Shown here in pieces: positions 43,717 through 51,723 of a stretch of 64,000 nt of DNA (the stretch's first letter is position 1; each line of letters starts with the position of its first letter). Location: NCBI GenBank assembly GCA_947245585.1, contig CAMXPV010000012.1:23871-87870 (forward strand), in the 5' to 3' direction. This stretch comes from an uncultured Lachnospiraceae bacterium. Lineage in GTDB: Bacteria; Bacillota; Clostridia; Lachnospirales; Lachnospiraceae. The notes below the pieces were generated by a model. It had not been told where the DNA came from and made no database searches. It saw only the letters and a list, made by a program, of their open reading frames with translations. The position numbers and the translations under genes are program-made.

Positions 43717-44202
43717 ATGCGGCAGGAAGACGCGGCGATTATCACGGCGGAAGAGATTGCGCAGGGATGGGACGCAAGCATTGATAAATACGAGATGCGC
43801 CTGCGGGACAGGCGGGAGAAAAATGCTGTCCTTCTGGTGGCAGAGTATCGGGGAAAGGTGGCGGGATATATTAATATTTATCCGAAATCCGAGTGGGGCG
43901 CGTACGCGGGTAAAGGATATCCGGAGATTGTGGATTTTGGCGTTCTTGAAAAGTATAGGCGTCACGGGGTCGGCAGTAAACTTATGGATGTGGCGGAGCG
44001 GATTGCCAGAGAATACAGCGATAAGGTATATCTGGGCGTGGGACTGCACAGCGGCTACGGCAGCGCCCAGAGAATGTACGTGAAGCGCGGGTACATTCCC
44101 GACGGCAGCGGTGTGTGGTATTGCGACAAGGTGTGCGAGCCTTATGCGGCGTGCTGTAATGATGATGATTTAGTGCTGTATTTCCATAAGGAACTACGCT
44201 GA
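43717..44202 (+). CDS. GNAT-family acetyltransferase, probably frameshifted at its 5' end
   Basis: A 161-aa GNAT domain: RREKNAVLLVAEYRGKVAGY, VDFGVLEKYRRHGVGSKLMD (acetyl-CoA loop R-R-H-G-V-G) and SAQRMYVKRGYIP at the C-terminus. The frame continues upstream of the first ATG as I-T-I-R-D, which is the expected first strand of a GNAT fold, but no start codon is available there before a stop at 43681. A coupled ATGA start at 43664 lies in the adjacent frame and reads into it for only a few residues. A one-base shift near 43690-43705 would join them. So the gene may be inactive, use an unusual start, or contain a sequence error. Substrate unknown. Confidence 0.6.
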   Translation: MRQEDAAIITAEEIAQGWDASIDKYEMRLRDRREKNAVLLVAEYRGKVAGYINIYPKSEWGAYAGKGYPEIVDFGVLEKYRRHGVGSKLMDVAERIAREYSDKVYLGVGLHSGYGSAQRMYVKRGYIPDGSGVWYCDKVCEPYAACCNDDDLVLYFHKELR

Positions 44203-44256
44203 CTCCTGAATAGCAGTTAGACAGAGAAATGTCATTGGCTCAGCCTGATAATTTCA

Positions 44257-44285
44257 TTGAGACCAGGGGACAATTATGGTACAAT
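44257..44285 (+). promoter_or_regulatory. Sigma-A promoter of the PglC-like module
   Basis: TTGAGA at 44257-44262, exactly 17 bases, TACAAT at 44280-44285, with TGG just before the -10. It lies 65 bases before the sugar-transferase ATG. The -10 region and the bases after it match the 36276-36304 promoter closely. Confidence 0.7.
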
Positions 44286-44349
44286 GTACGCGATGGCAAA
44301 CCGGTGTTTTTCGAGCATATACTGTGGATGAAGCAAAGAGGAACAATAT

Positions 44350-44994
44350 ATGTATAAGAATGGTATCAAGAGATGTTTGGACTTTACGCTGTCTTTGTGC
44401 GGCGTGATCGTTTTAAGCCCCATATTGGTGGTTCTGGCGGTTCTGGTGCGGGTGAAACTGGGGAGCCCGATTCTGTTTAAGCAGGAGAGGCCGGGGAAGG
44501 ATGAAAGAATTTTTACGCTCTGTAAGTTTCGCACCATGACGGACAAAAGGGATGCGGAGGGGAATCTTCTGCCGGATGTAGAGCGGCTGACCAAATTCGG
44601 AAAGTTTCTGCGGGCGACGAGCCTGGACGAGCTGCCGGAGCTGTTTAATATCTTAAAGGGCGATATGAGTATGATTGGGCCGAGGCCCCTGCTTGTCTCT
44701 TATCTGCCCTACTATACGGAGCGTGAGCGGCTGCGGCACAGCGTGCGGCCGGGACTTACGGGTTTGGCGCAGGTCAGCGGGCGCAATTTTCTTGATTGGG
44801 ACAGGCGGTTTCAGAAAGATGTGGAGTATGTGGAACATCTGACCTTCGGCATGGATCTGAAAGTGCTTTGGATGACGGTGCAGACAGTGCTTGGCCACAC
44901 CGATGAGGTGGCGGAGGACACCAACGCGGCGGAAGGAAATTTTGCGGAGATTCGGAAGAAACGGCTTGAGGAGACAGGGAGTTTAGAGGCATGA
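44350..44994 (+). CDS. pglC: Monotopic phosphoglycosyl transferase, PglC-like
   Basis: A 214-aa sugar transferase. One N-terminal re-entrant hydrophobic helix (~8-33) is followed by the catalytic core LFKQERPGKDERIFTLCKFR, LRATSLDELPELFNILKGDM, MIGPRPLL and SVRPGLTGLAQVSGRN. The D-E pair in S-L-D-E-L-P is the catalytic dyad. It is the short form without extra membrane domain, as in Campylobacter PglC, which loads UDP-diacetamido-bacillosamine phosphate onto undecaprenyl phosphate. The pglF/pglE pair 4 kb upstream fits that use. AGAGGAA precedes the start; the ATP-grasp start overlaps its stop (ATGA). Confidence 0.9.
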   Translation: MYKNGIKRCLDFTLSLCGVIVLSPILVVLAVLVRVKLGSPILFKQERPGKDERIFTLCKFRTMTDKRDAEGNLLPDVERLTKFGKFLRATSLDELPELFNILKGDMSMIGPRPLLVSYLPYYTERERLRHSVRPGLTGLAQVSGRNFLDWDRRFQKDVEYVEHLTFGMDLKVLWMTVQTVLGHTDEVAEDTNAAEGNFAEIRKKRLEETGSLEA

Positions 44995-45974
44995 ATATTC
45001 TAATTTTGAGCGCGGGCACCCGCGATAAGGTAGTGCAGTATTTTAAGATGGAATTGTCAGGCAAAGGAAGGGTGATTGCAACGGACTGCTCCAATCTTGC
45101 GCCGGCTGTGTATGAGGCGGATGCCTTTTATCTTGTACCACGGATCACGGCACCCGACTATCTGGATGTGATACTGGATATCTGTAAAAAAGAAAAAGTA
45201 ACAGGTGTTTTCTCCTTGATTGACCCGGAATTGTCTCTTCTCGCCAAAGAGCGCGAAAAGTTTCTTGCTGTGGGTGCCACGCCCATCGTCTCTGATTATG
45301 ACTTGGTGGAAACTTGCTTTGACAAGTACAGAATGTTTGAACTGCTGCAGAAAATGCAGATTCCGACGGCAAAGTGTTATGCGGATAAGGAGGCTTTTTA
45401 CCGGGCCAAAGAAGCAGGAGAGATCGACTATCCCGTCTTTGTGAAACCGGTGCGGGGCAGTGCAAGCATTCATATCAATCAGGTGGGAAGCGATAAGGTG
45501 ATTGAGGTGCTCTGTGATCTCTATGACGACCTGATGATTCAGGAATACATGGATGGACAGGAGTATGGTGCAGATGTGTATGTGGACATGCTCTCCGGAA
45601 AATGCACGGATATTTTCGTAAAGAAGAAGATTAAAATGCGGGCGGGAGAAACGGATAAGTCCGTGTCCTTTAAGGATGAAAAGTTATTTTCCCTGATACG
45701 GGATTTTGTGGAAAAATGTGGTTTTCGCGGCATGATTGATATTGATATTTTTGAGATCGGAGGCGTTTATTATATTTCGGAGGTCAATCCCCGCTTCGGG
45801 GGCGGCTACCCACACGCCTACGGCTGCGGTGTGAATATGGCGGCGGCTGTGGTGAAAAACCTATTCGGACAGGAGAACGAGGTGCGGATTGGGGCATACC
45901 GGGAGGGAATCTGCATGATGAAGTTTAACGAAGTGATGATACGGGATATGGCCGGAGAGGAGATTGTGCCGTAG
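44991..45974 (+). CDS. ATP-grasp ligase between PglC- and PglA-like genes
   Basis: A 327-aa ATP-grasp protein of the CarB-like/PylC-like type. It opens with MNILILSAGTRDKVVQYF and has a Rossmann-like first domain (~1-100). The ATP-grasp lobes include YPVFVKPVRGSASIHINQV and LMIQEYMDGQEYGADVYVD, and the metal-binding region is YISEVNPRFGGGYPHAYGCG. It is expected to form an amide or ester by way of an acyl phosphate. Tightly coupled to the initiating transferase (ATGA overlap), it may add an amino acid or acid to the first sugar, for example on the C4 amine left by PglE. That is inference. Confidence 0.8.
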   Translation: MNILILSAGTRDKVVQYFKMELSGKGRVIATDCSNLAPAVYEADAFYLVPRITAPDYLDVILDICKKEKVTGVFSLIDPELSLLAKEREKFLAVGATPIVSDYDLVETCFDKYRMFELLQKMQIPTAKCYADKEAFYRAKEAGEIDYPVFVKPVRGSASIHINQVGSDKVIEVLCDLYDDLMIQEYMDGQEYGADVYVDMLSGKCTDIFVKKKIKMRAGETDKSVSFKDEKLFSLIRDFVEKCGFRGMIDIDIFEIGGVYYISEVNPRFGGGYPHAYGCGVNMAAAVVKNLFGQENEVRIGAYREGICMMKFNEVMIRDMAGEEIVP

Positions 45975-47057
45975 ATGAAAAAAGTTTTGGTTCTGACAAA
46001 TTCTTCGGGCGGATTGTATGATTTTCGCGGTGAGTTTATAGAAGCGCTGTGTCAAAAATACGAAGTATATGTGAGTATGCCGGACGACGTGAAGGAGGCG
46101 GAACTCGTAAAATTGGGCTGTCACATTATCAGGACGCCCATCAACCGCAGGGGAATCAATCCTCTTGAGGACTTGAAGTTATACCGCGCTTACGGTAAAA
46201 TGATGAAGGAGATCAAGCCGGATCTGGCGGTGACCTACACAATCAAACCCAATATCTACGGCGGGTTTGCGGCGGGCAGGAGGAAAATTCCCTATATAGC
46301 CACGATCACGGGGCTTGGGGGCGCATTTGACAGGACAGGCCCTATTCTTAAGCTGATCGTCGGGATGTACCGTGCGGGCTTAAAACGGGCGGCATGTGTG
46401 TTCTTCCAGAATGAGGAAAACAGAGGGATCTTTCAAAAGATGGGTATCACGGCGAAGCGGACGCGGATGGTTATGGGTTCCGGTGTGAGTCTGGAAAAAC
46501 ACAGCTATGAGCCGTATCCTGTCGGGGAGGAAACACATTTCCTTTTTGTGGGCCGGGTGATGAAGGAGCGGGGCATCCTGGAATATATTGAGGCGGCCAG
46601 GCGTTTACATAGTGACCGGATATTTTTTGATATTATGGGTTACTGTGACGAGGATTATCAGGAGCTTCTGGATGATCTGGAAAAGGAAGGCGTGATCCGG
46701 CAGATTGGGTTTCACACCCAGGTACACGAGTATCTGGCGGCGGCAAGCGCCATTGTGGTGGCTTCTTTCCATGAGGGTATGTCCAATGCGCTGATCGAGG
46801 GTGCAGCCACAGGCAGACCGGTGATTGCCTCAAATATCAGCGGCTGTAAGGAGGCTTTTGAGGAGGGCGTGACAGGGTTCGGCTTTACGCCGGGGAAACC
46901 TGTAGAGTTGATAGACGCTATGGAAAAATTTCTGTCTCTATCCATGGAGGAACGGGCGGCCATGGGGCGGCGCGGCAGGGAGAAGATGGAGCGGGAGTTT
47001 GACAGGAAACTGGTGACGGCAGCCTATATGGACGAGGCGTCGCAGAACCTGACATAA
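45975..47057 (+). CDS. Family 4 glycosyltransferase, PglA-like
   Basis: A 360-aa GT-B enzyme. It starts immediately after the ATP-grasp stop with KKVLVLTNSSGGLYDFRGEF. The middle shows TYTIKPNIYGGFAAG and ATITGLGGAFD, the T-I-K-P-N-I-Y and T-G-L-G motifs shared by PglA and WbpT/CapM-type HexNAc transferases. The C-terminal domain has FLFVGRVMKERGILEYIEA and FHEGMSNALIEGAATGRPVI, with the donor-binding E-x7-E-like site. It likely adds the second residue, a HexNAc or HexNAcA, onto the PglC product. The order PglC, ATP-grasp, PglA then TviB/TviC fits one oligosaccharide pathway. Confidence 0.85.
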   Translation: MKKVLVLTNSSGGLYDFRGEFIEALCQKYEVYVSMPDDVKEAELVKLGCHIIRTPINRRGINPLEDLKLYRAYGKMMKEIKPDLAVTYTIKPNIYGGFAAGRRKIPYIATITGLGGAFDRTGPILKLIVGMYRAGLKRAACVFFQNEENRGIFQKMGITAKRTRMVMGSGVSLEKHSYEPYPVGEETHFLFVGRVMKERGILEYIEAARRLHSDRIFFDIMGYCDEDYQELLDDLEKEGVIRQIGFHTQVHEYLAAASAIVVASFHEGMSNALIEGAATGRPVIASNISGCKEAFEEGVTGFGFTPGKPVELIDAMEKFLSLSMEERAAMGRRGREKMEREFDRKLVTAAYMDEASQNLT

Positions 47058-47095
47058 AGATAAAAAATGCGATAGAAAAGGGAGAGCGGACAACG

Positions 47096-48412
47096 ATGGA
47101 TTTATATGAAAAATTGGTGAGCGGGGAGGAAAAGCTTTCACTGATCGGACTCGGTTATGTGGGTATGCCGATCGCGGTGGCTTTTGCGAGGAAAATCAAG
47201 GTGGTGGGCTTTGATTTAAACGAGGAAAAGATCGACCTGTATAAAAGAGGGATCGATCCCACAAACGAGGTGGGCGGCGAGGTGGTACGAAACACAAAAG
47301 TGGACTTTACCGCAGACCCGGCAAAACTGAAGGAGGCGAAGTTCCACATTGTGGCGGTTCCCACGCCCGTCAATGACGATCACACGCCGGATCTTTCCCC
47401 GGTGGAGGGCGCAAGCCGTATTTTGGGACAGAACCTGACGAAGGGTTCCGTGGTGGTGTTTGAGTCAACGGTATATCCCGGTGTGACAGAGGATATCTGC
47501 GTGCCGATCTTAGAGAAAGAGTCCGGTTTGACATGCGGCGTGGACTTCAAGATAGGCTATTCCCCCGAGCGCATCAACCCGGGCGATAAAGTACATAGAC
47601 TGGAGACGATCACGAAAATTGTGTCGGGCATGGACGAGGAAACCCTCGATACGGTTGCGAAAGTCTATGAGTTGGTGGTGGAAGCGGGGGTTCACCGCGC
47701 GGAATCCATCAAGGTGGCGGAGGCAGCCAAGGTCATCGAGAACAGCCAGAGAGATATCAACATTGCGTTTATGAACGAATTGTCGATTATTTTCCACAAA
47801 ATGGGAATTGACACCAAATCTGTGTTGGCTGCGGCGGGGACGAAGTGGAATTTCCTGCCTTTCATGCCGGGGTTGGTAGGCGGTCACTGTATCGGTGTGG
47901 ATCCCTATTATCTGACCTACAAGGCGGAGCAGCTTGGGTATCACTCCCAGATCATCCTTTCCGGCAGACGGATCAACGACGACATGGGCAAGTATGTGGC
48001 GGAGAGTCTGGTAAAGGACCTGATCCGGGCAAATATTCCTGTCAAACATGCGAAAGTGGCGATTTTGGGCTTTACTTTCAAAGAAAACTGTCCGGATACC
48101 AGAAACACGAAAGTGATAGACATTTACAGAGAGTTGGGTGAATATGGGATTGTTCCCATTGTGGTTGACCCCGCGGCGGACGCTTCCGAAGCGGAGCGTC
48201 TCTATGGGATTACCTTCCAGACCATGGACGATATCAAGGATGTGGATGCTTTGATTGTGGCAGTGGCCCATGAACAGTTCCTGAGCCTTGACAGGGAGAA
48301 AATCTCTTCTTTCTTTAACCCGGCGCACAAGAGGAAGGTGCTGATGGACTTGAAGGGAATTTTGAACCGCGAAGAGTATCTGACAGAGGATTATCTGTAT
48401 TGGAGATTGTAG
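47096..48412 (+). CDS. tviB: UDP-N-acetylhexosamine 6-dehydrogenase (TviB/WbpO-like)
   Basis: A 438-aa UDP-sugar dehydrogenase: SLIGLGYVGMPIAVAFARK (NAD site), VPTPVNDDHTPDL, VFESTVYPGVTED, YSPERINPGD, and LVGGHCIGVDPYYLTYKAEQ with the catalytic cysteine. FTFKENCPDTRNTKV is in the C-terminal UDP-binding domain. The motif set matches TviB/WbpO, which oxidise UDP-GlcNAc or UDP-GalNAc at C6 to the uronic acid. The TviC-like epimerase two genes downstream supports UDP-GalNAcA production. AGGGAGAG precedes the start. Length and catalytic residues are intact. Confidence 0.9.
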   Translation: MDLYEKLVSGEEKLSLIGLGYVGMPIAVAFARKIKVVGFDLNEEKIDLYKRGIDPTNEVGGEVVRNTKVDFTADPAKLKEAKFHIVAVPTPVNDDHTPDLSPVEGASRILGQNLTKGSVVVFESTVYPGVTEDICVPILEKESGLTCGVDFKIGYSPERINPGDKVHRLETITKIVSGMDEETLDTVAKVYELVVEAGVHRAESIKVAEAAKVIENSQRDINIAFMNELSIIFHKMGIDTKSVLAAAGTKWNFLPFMPGLVGGHCIGVDPYYLTYKAEQLGYHSQIILSGRRINDDMGKYVAESLVKDLIRANIPVKHAKVAILGFTFKENCPDTRNTKVIDIYRELGEYGIVPIVVDPAADASEAERLYGITFQTMDDIKDVDALIVAVAHEQFLSLDREKISSFFNPAHKRKVLMDLKGILNREEYLTEDYLYWRL

Positions 48413-48414
48413 GA

Positions 48415-49767
48415 TTGAATAGAGATAAAAAGAGAGCTCTGTGTCTTTTCGCAGGGCTTCTTGCCTTTTTTTTGGGACTGCTTGCAGTCGGCGGTGTCGG
48501 TGTCTATAATGATTCCGAGCAGTATATTACGATGCACATTCACAGAGAGCCGCTTTATCCCCTTTATCTGGCGGTTTTTCGGGTGATTTTTGGGCAGAAT
48601 TACCTGGTGGCGGCGATGGCAGGGCAGGGAATCCTGACGGCGCTTGGGATCGCAATGCTCACCGAGTGGCTGACAAGGAGATTTCACCTGAGACTGTGGG
48701 AGGAACTTCTGGTGGCAGCGCTGCAGCTTGCGCCCCATCTGATCACGCGGTATGTGTCGGCCCTGCATATTTTCCTCGAAAATTCGGTGATGAGCGAGGC
48801 GCTTTGTATTCCTTTGTTTGCCTTTTATCTGTATTTTCTTTTGCGGATGCTTTTTGAGGGTGGGGGCAGGAACACCGTATTTGCGTTAATTTTTTCATAT
48901 CTTTTGTCCATGACCAGAGGGCAGATGATGACCACCATACTTCTGTGGGCGATATTGTTGGGGATCAGGGCTTTACTGCATAAAAAATACCGCGTGTTAT
49001 TCATATGTGCGTCGGCGGTAATTTTTGTATTTCTTTTGCGAGATCTGACGGTACATGTGTATAATTACGGCGTTACCGGGTACTTTATGGGCAATACTTA
49101 CGGCAAGGTGAATACTCTGACCAATGTGATGTATGCCTGTGACGAGGAGGACAGAGAGGTTTTTGCGGAGGGGGATCTGGAGCAGGCCTTTTTTGACCGG
49201 TTTTATGGAGAGGCACAGGAACGGGGGCTGAATTACAAGTTTGCAGGGGACAGTTTTGACGAGCGGGCGGCCTATCTGGAGGAAAACCATGATATTCTCA
49301 AATTCCAGATTTTGGAGGCGGGTTTATCGGCCTATTATTTCGGATTGGGAGAGGTGGATTATTACGAGCAGAGCAGCATGTCTGACGAGATGGCAGGAAA
49401 GATGATCGGGAAACTACTGCCGGCCTGCCTGGGACAGTGGCTGTACGACTATATTCTTTTGTGCCGTAACGGGTTTGTCAGGAGCATCGCGGTGGTGCAT
49501 CCTTTGATTAATCCGATTGCTTTTCTGATTTATCTGTCTGCGGCGGGGCTTGCGCTCTTTCAGGTTTTTGGAAGGAAGAAGTATGCGGCGGCAATCGTTA
49601 TGGGGACGGCGTTGTTATTTATTGCAGCCAATGTCTGCGCGACGTCGATTACGATTATGTGTCTGTCCCGCTATATGATATACGGGTTTGCGCCGTTTTA
49701 TATTGCGCTGTACTTGTTGGTTCGCGAGGCGTGCGAAAATAAATTATTTTGGAGAGGGAAAAAATGA
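48415..49767 (+). CDS. Polytopic membrane protein, GT-C-like (TTG start)
   Basis: A 450-aa protein with about ten helices. After TM1 the loop GVGVYNDSEQYITMHIHREP contains N-D...E-Q-Y and H-x-H-R-E-P-L-Y-P, a pattern common to a Clostridial family placed with GT-C transferases by layout. TTG at 48415 is chosen because GGAG lies nine bases upstream and the preceding stop ends at 48412. The frame can also open at 48400. The function is not established; it may add sugars from polyprenyl carriers. Its stop overlaps the epimerase start (ATGA). Confidence 0.55.
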   Translation: MNRDKKRALCLFAGLLAFFLGLLAVGGVGVYNDSEQYITMHIHREPLYPLYLAVFRVIFGQNYLVAAMAGQGILTALGIAMLTEWLTRRFHLRLWEELLVAALQLAPHLITRYVSALHIFLENSVMSEALCIPLFAFYLYFLLRMLFEGGGRNTVFALIFSYLLSMTRGQMMTTILLWAILLGIRALLHKKYRVLFICASAVIFVFLLRDLTVHVYNYGVTGYFMGNTYGKVNTLTNVMYACDEEDREVFAEGDLEQAFFDRFYGEAQERGLNYKFAGDSFDERAAYLEENHDILKFQILEAGLSAYYFGLGEVDYYEQSSMSDEMAGKMIGKLLPACLGQWLYDYILLCRNGFVRSIAVVHPLINPIAFLIYLSAAGLALFQVFGRKKYAAAIVMGTALLFIAANVCATSITIMCLSRYMIYGFAPFYIALYLLVREACENKLFWRGKK

Positions 49768-50741
49768 GCTATCAGGACATTACATTTGAAAAGGGCACTG
49801 TATTTCTTGTGACGGGAGGCGCTGGGTTTATCGGTTCGAATCTCTGCGAGGCGCTGCTCGCCATGGGGTGTACCGTGCGTTGCCTGGACGATCTGTCCAC
49901 AGGAAAGTACGAGAACATCGAGCCTTTTTTGAAGAGAGAGGAATTTACCTTTATCAAGGGAGATATCCGGGACTTGGAAACCTGTAAGAGGGCGGCCGAG
50001 GGGGCGGAATATGTGCTCAATCAGGCGGCCTGGGGAAGCGTGCCCAGAAGCATCGAGATGCCGCTTCTCTATGAGGAGGTAAACATCCGGGGAACGTTAA
50101 ATATGATGGAAGCTGCCAGACAGAGCGGCGTGAAAAAGTTTGTCTACGCCTCAAGTTCCTCCGTATACGGAGATTCCACGGAACTTCCCAAGCGGGAAGG
50201 GCAGGAGGGAAAGGTGATTTCCCCCTATGCGCTGACGAAAAAGACGGACGAGGAGTATGGCCGGCTTTATAAAGAATTGTACGGCCTTGACACTTACGGT
50301 CTTCGCTATTTTAATGTGTTTGGCCGCAGGCAGGATCCTGACGGGATGTATGCGGCGGTGATTCCGAAGTTTATCAAACAGCTTCTTCACGGGGAGACGC
50401 CCACCATCAATGGGGATGGAAAACAGTCCAGGGACTTTACCTATATTGACAATGTGATTGAGGCCAATCTGCGGGCCTGCCAGGCGGATGGCAGCGCGGC
50501 GGGGGAGGCCTTCAACATCGGCGCGGGCGGCCGGCTTTACCTGATTGATATGTATCATCAGCTCTGTCAGGCCCTCGGCGTGACTGTGGAGCCTAATTTT
50601 GGACCGCCGAGAAAGGGCGATGTGCGCGATTCCAATGCGAATATCAGCAAGGCGAGAAAGCTGTTGGGGTATGATCCCTCCTATGATTTTGAGAAAGGGA
50701 TTGCGCTTGCCATCGACTGGTATAAGGAGTATTTGAAGTAA
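49764..50741 (+). CDS. tviC: UDP-N-acetylglucosamine 4-epimerase (TviC/WbpP-like)
   Basis: A 325-aa extended SDR epimerase: FLVTGGAGFIGSNLCEALL, CLDDLSTGKYENIEPF, NQAAWGSVPRSIEMP, YASSSSVYGDS and SPYALTKKTDEEY with the Y-x-x-x-K pair. The S-V-P-R-S segment is typical of TviC/WbpP epimerases, which act on N-acetylated UDP sugars. With TviB it should yield UDP-GalNAcA or supply UDP-GalNAc. ATG at 49764 has GGAGAGGG just upstream. It overlaps the previous stop by four bases. Confidence 0.9.
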   Translation: MSYQDITFEKGTVFLVTGGAGFIGSNLCEALLAMGCTVRCLDDLSTGKYENIEPFLKREEFTFIKGDIRDLETCKRAAEGAEYVLNQAAWGSVPRSIEMPLLYEEVNIRGTLNMMEAARQSGVKKFVYASSSSVYGDSTELPKREGQEGKVISPYALTKKTDEEYGRLYKELYGLDTYGLRYFNVFGRRQDPDGMYAAVIPKFIKQLLHGETPTINGDGKQSRDFTYIDNVIEANLRACQADGSAAGEAFNIGAGGRLYLIDMYHQLCQALGVTVEPNFGPPRKGDVRDSNANISKARKLLGYDPSYDFEKGIALAIDWYKEYLK

Positions 50742-50786
50742 CTGTTGACGGGTGACTGTGCAGAGCGCAGGATAGTGGAGAGGGGT

Positions 50787-51710
50787 ATGGAATTTAGATT
50801 TGCCGGATACCGCATACAGATAGCGAAGGAATACAAAATCGACGGCACAATGCCGAAGATTTACAACAAGGAAGGGCAGCTTCTTGAAACGTATTTTATA
50901 AAAAACAGGCACTCCCAACATGCGCCTTTCGGACATGAGGGAAAGTATTTTTTCTGGGATCGGTATAATTACGGGCTTGACACACATTTTTACGGGCCGG
51001 AATCTTTGATGAAGACACTGGGAAACCCACAGGTCAAATATGGTATACTGACGGAGTCAAGAGCGATCGTGCCACAGGATTATGAGGTGTTTCAAAAACA
51101 CAGGGGTCTGGAGAAAGAGTTTAGATATATTTTTACCTATGACGAGAAGATTCTCAATGAGATTGAGAACGCAAGATTTTATCCCATTGCGGCGGGCATT
51201 TGGAACCGCAGCATGAAGGAAGCGGCGTATCGGGAAAAGGACAGGGACTTGTCGATTTTGTCTTCGGATAAAGTGATCTGCGAGCTGCACCGTTTCCGGT
51301 TGGAGCTTGCCCGAATGTGCAAAAGGGAGGGACTTGCCGATACCTACGGCAGATTTGACGGCGGCGGGTATGTGAAGAGCGTGGACGAGACCCTTGACCG
51401 GTACCGTTTTGCGCTGATCATAGAGAACGACATCTCGGATTACTATTTTTCGGAACGTCTCACAAGCTGTTTTGCGGCACAGACCATACCGGTATATCTG
51501 GGCGCGCGAAAAATTGGGGATTTTTTTGACACGGACGGCATGATTTTGTTGGAGAAACCGGATTTGGATGAAGCGCGGAGCAAAATCAGGGAGTGCACAA
51601 AGGAGAACTACGAGGCCAGACTGCCGGCGGTGCGCCGCAACTATGAGAAGGTTCAGGAATATGTGAATATGCAGGATTATCTCTATGAGCACTATCTGAT
51701 GAAAAAGTGA
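50787..51710 (+). CDS. Family 10 (fucosyltransferase-like) glycosyltransferase
   Basis: A 307-aa protein. The C-terminal half shows GRFDGGGYVKSVDETLDRYR followed by FALIIENDISDYYFSERLTS and F-A-A-Q-T-I-P-V-Y-L-G-A, the GT10 core (K/R-F-x-x-x-x-E-N...D-Y-x-x-E-K/R-x...P-V-Y-x-G). Known family members transfer fucose from GDP-fucose. No GDP-fucose genes are in the window, and the family also has members using other 6-deoxy sugars, so the donor is open. The start at 50787 follows GGAGAGGGGT. It lies between the epimerase and the formyltransferase and presumably decorates the same oligosaccharide. Confidence 0.78.
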   Translation: MEFRFAGYRIQIAKEYKIDGTMPKIYNKEGQLLETYFIKNRHSQHAPFGHEGKYFFWDRYNYGLDTHFYGPESLMKTLGNPQVKYGILTESRAIVPQDYEVFQKHRGLEKEFRYIFTYDEKILNEIENARFYPIAAGIWNRSMKEAAYREKDRDLSILSSDKVICELHRFRLELARMCKREGLADTYGRFDGGGYVKSVDETLDRYRFALIIENDISDYYFSERLTSCFAAQTIPVYLGARKIGDFFDTDGMILLEKPDLDEARSKIRECTKENYEARLPAVRRNYEKVQEYVNMQDYLYEHYLMKK

Positions 51711-51723
51711 GGATGAGGGAATT

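Noticed and set aside
51041..51053. TGGTATACT, resembling the extended -10 promoters of the locus
   Set aside because: It lies inside the GT10-like coding region with no gene start nearby; probably chance.
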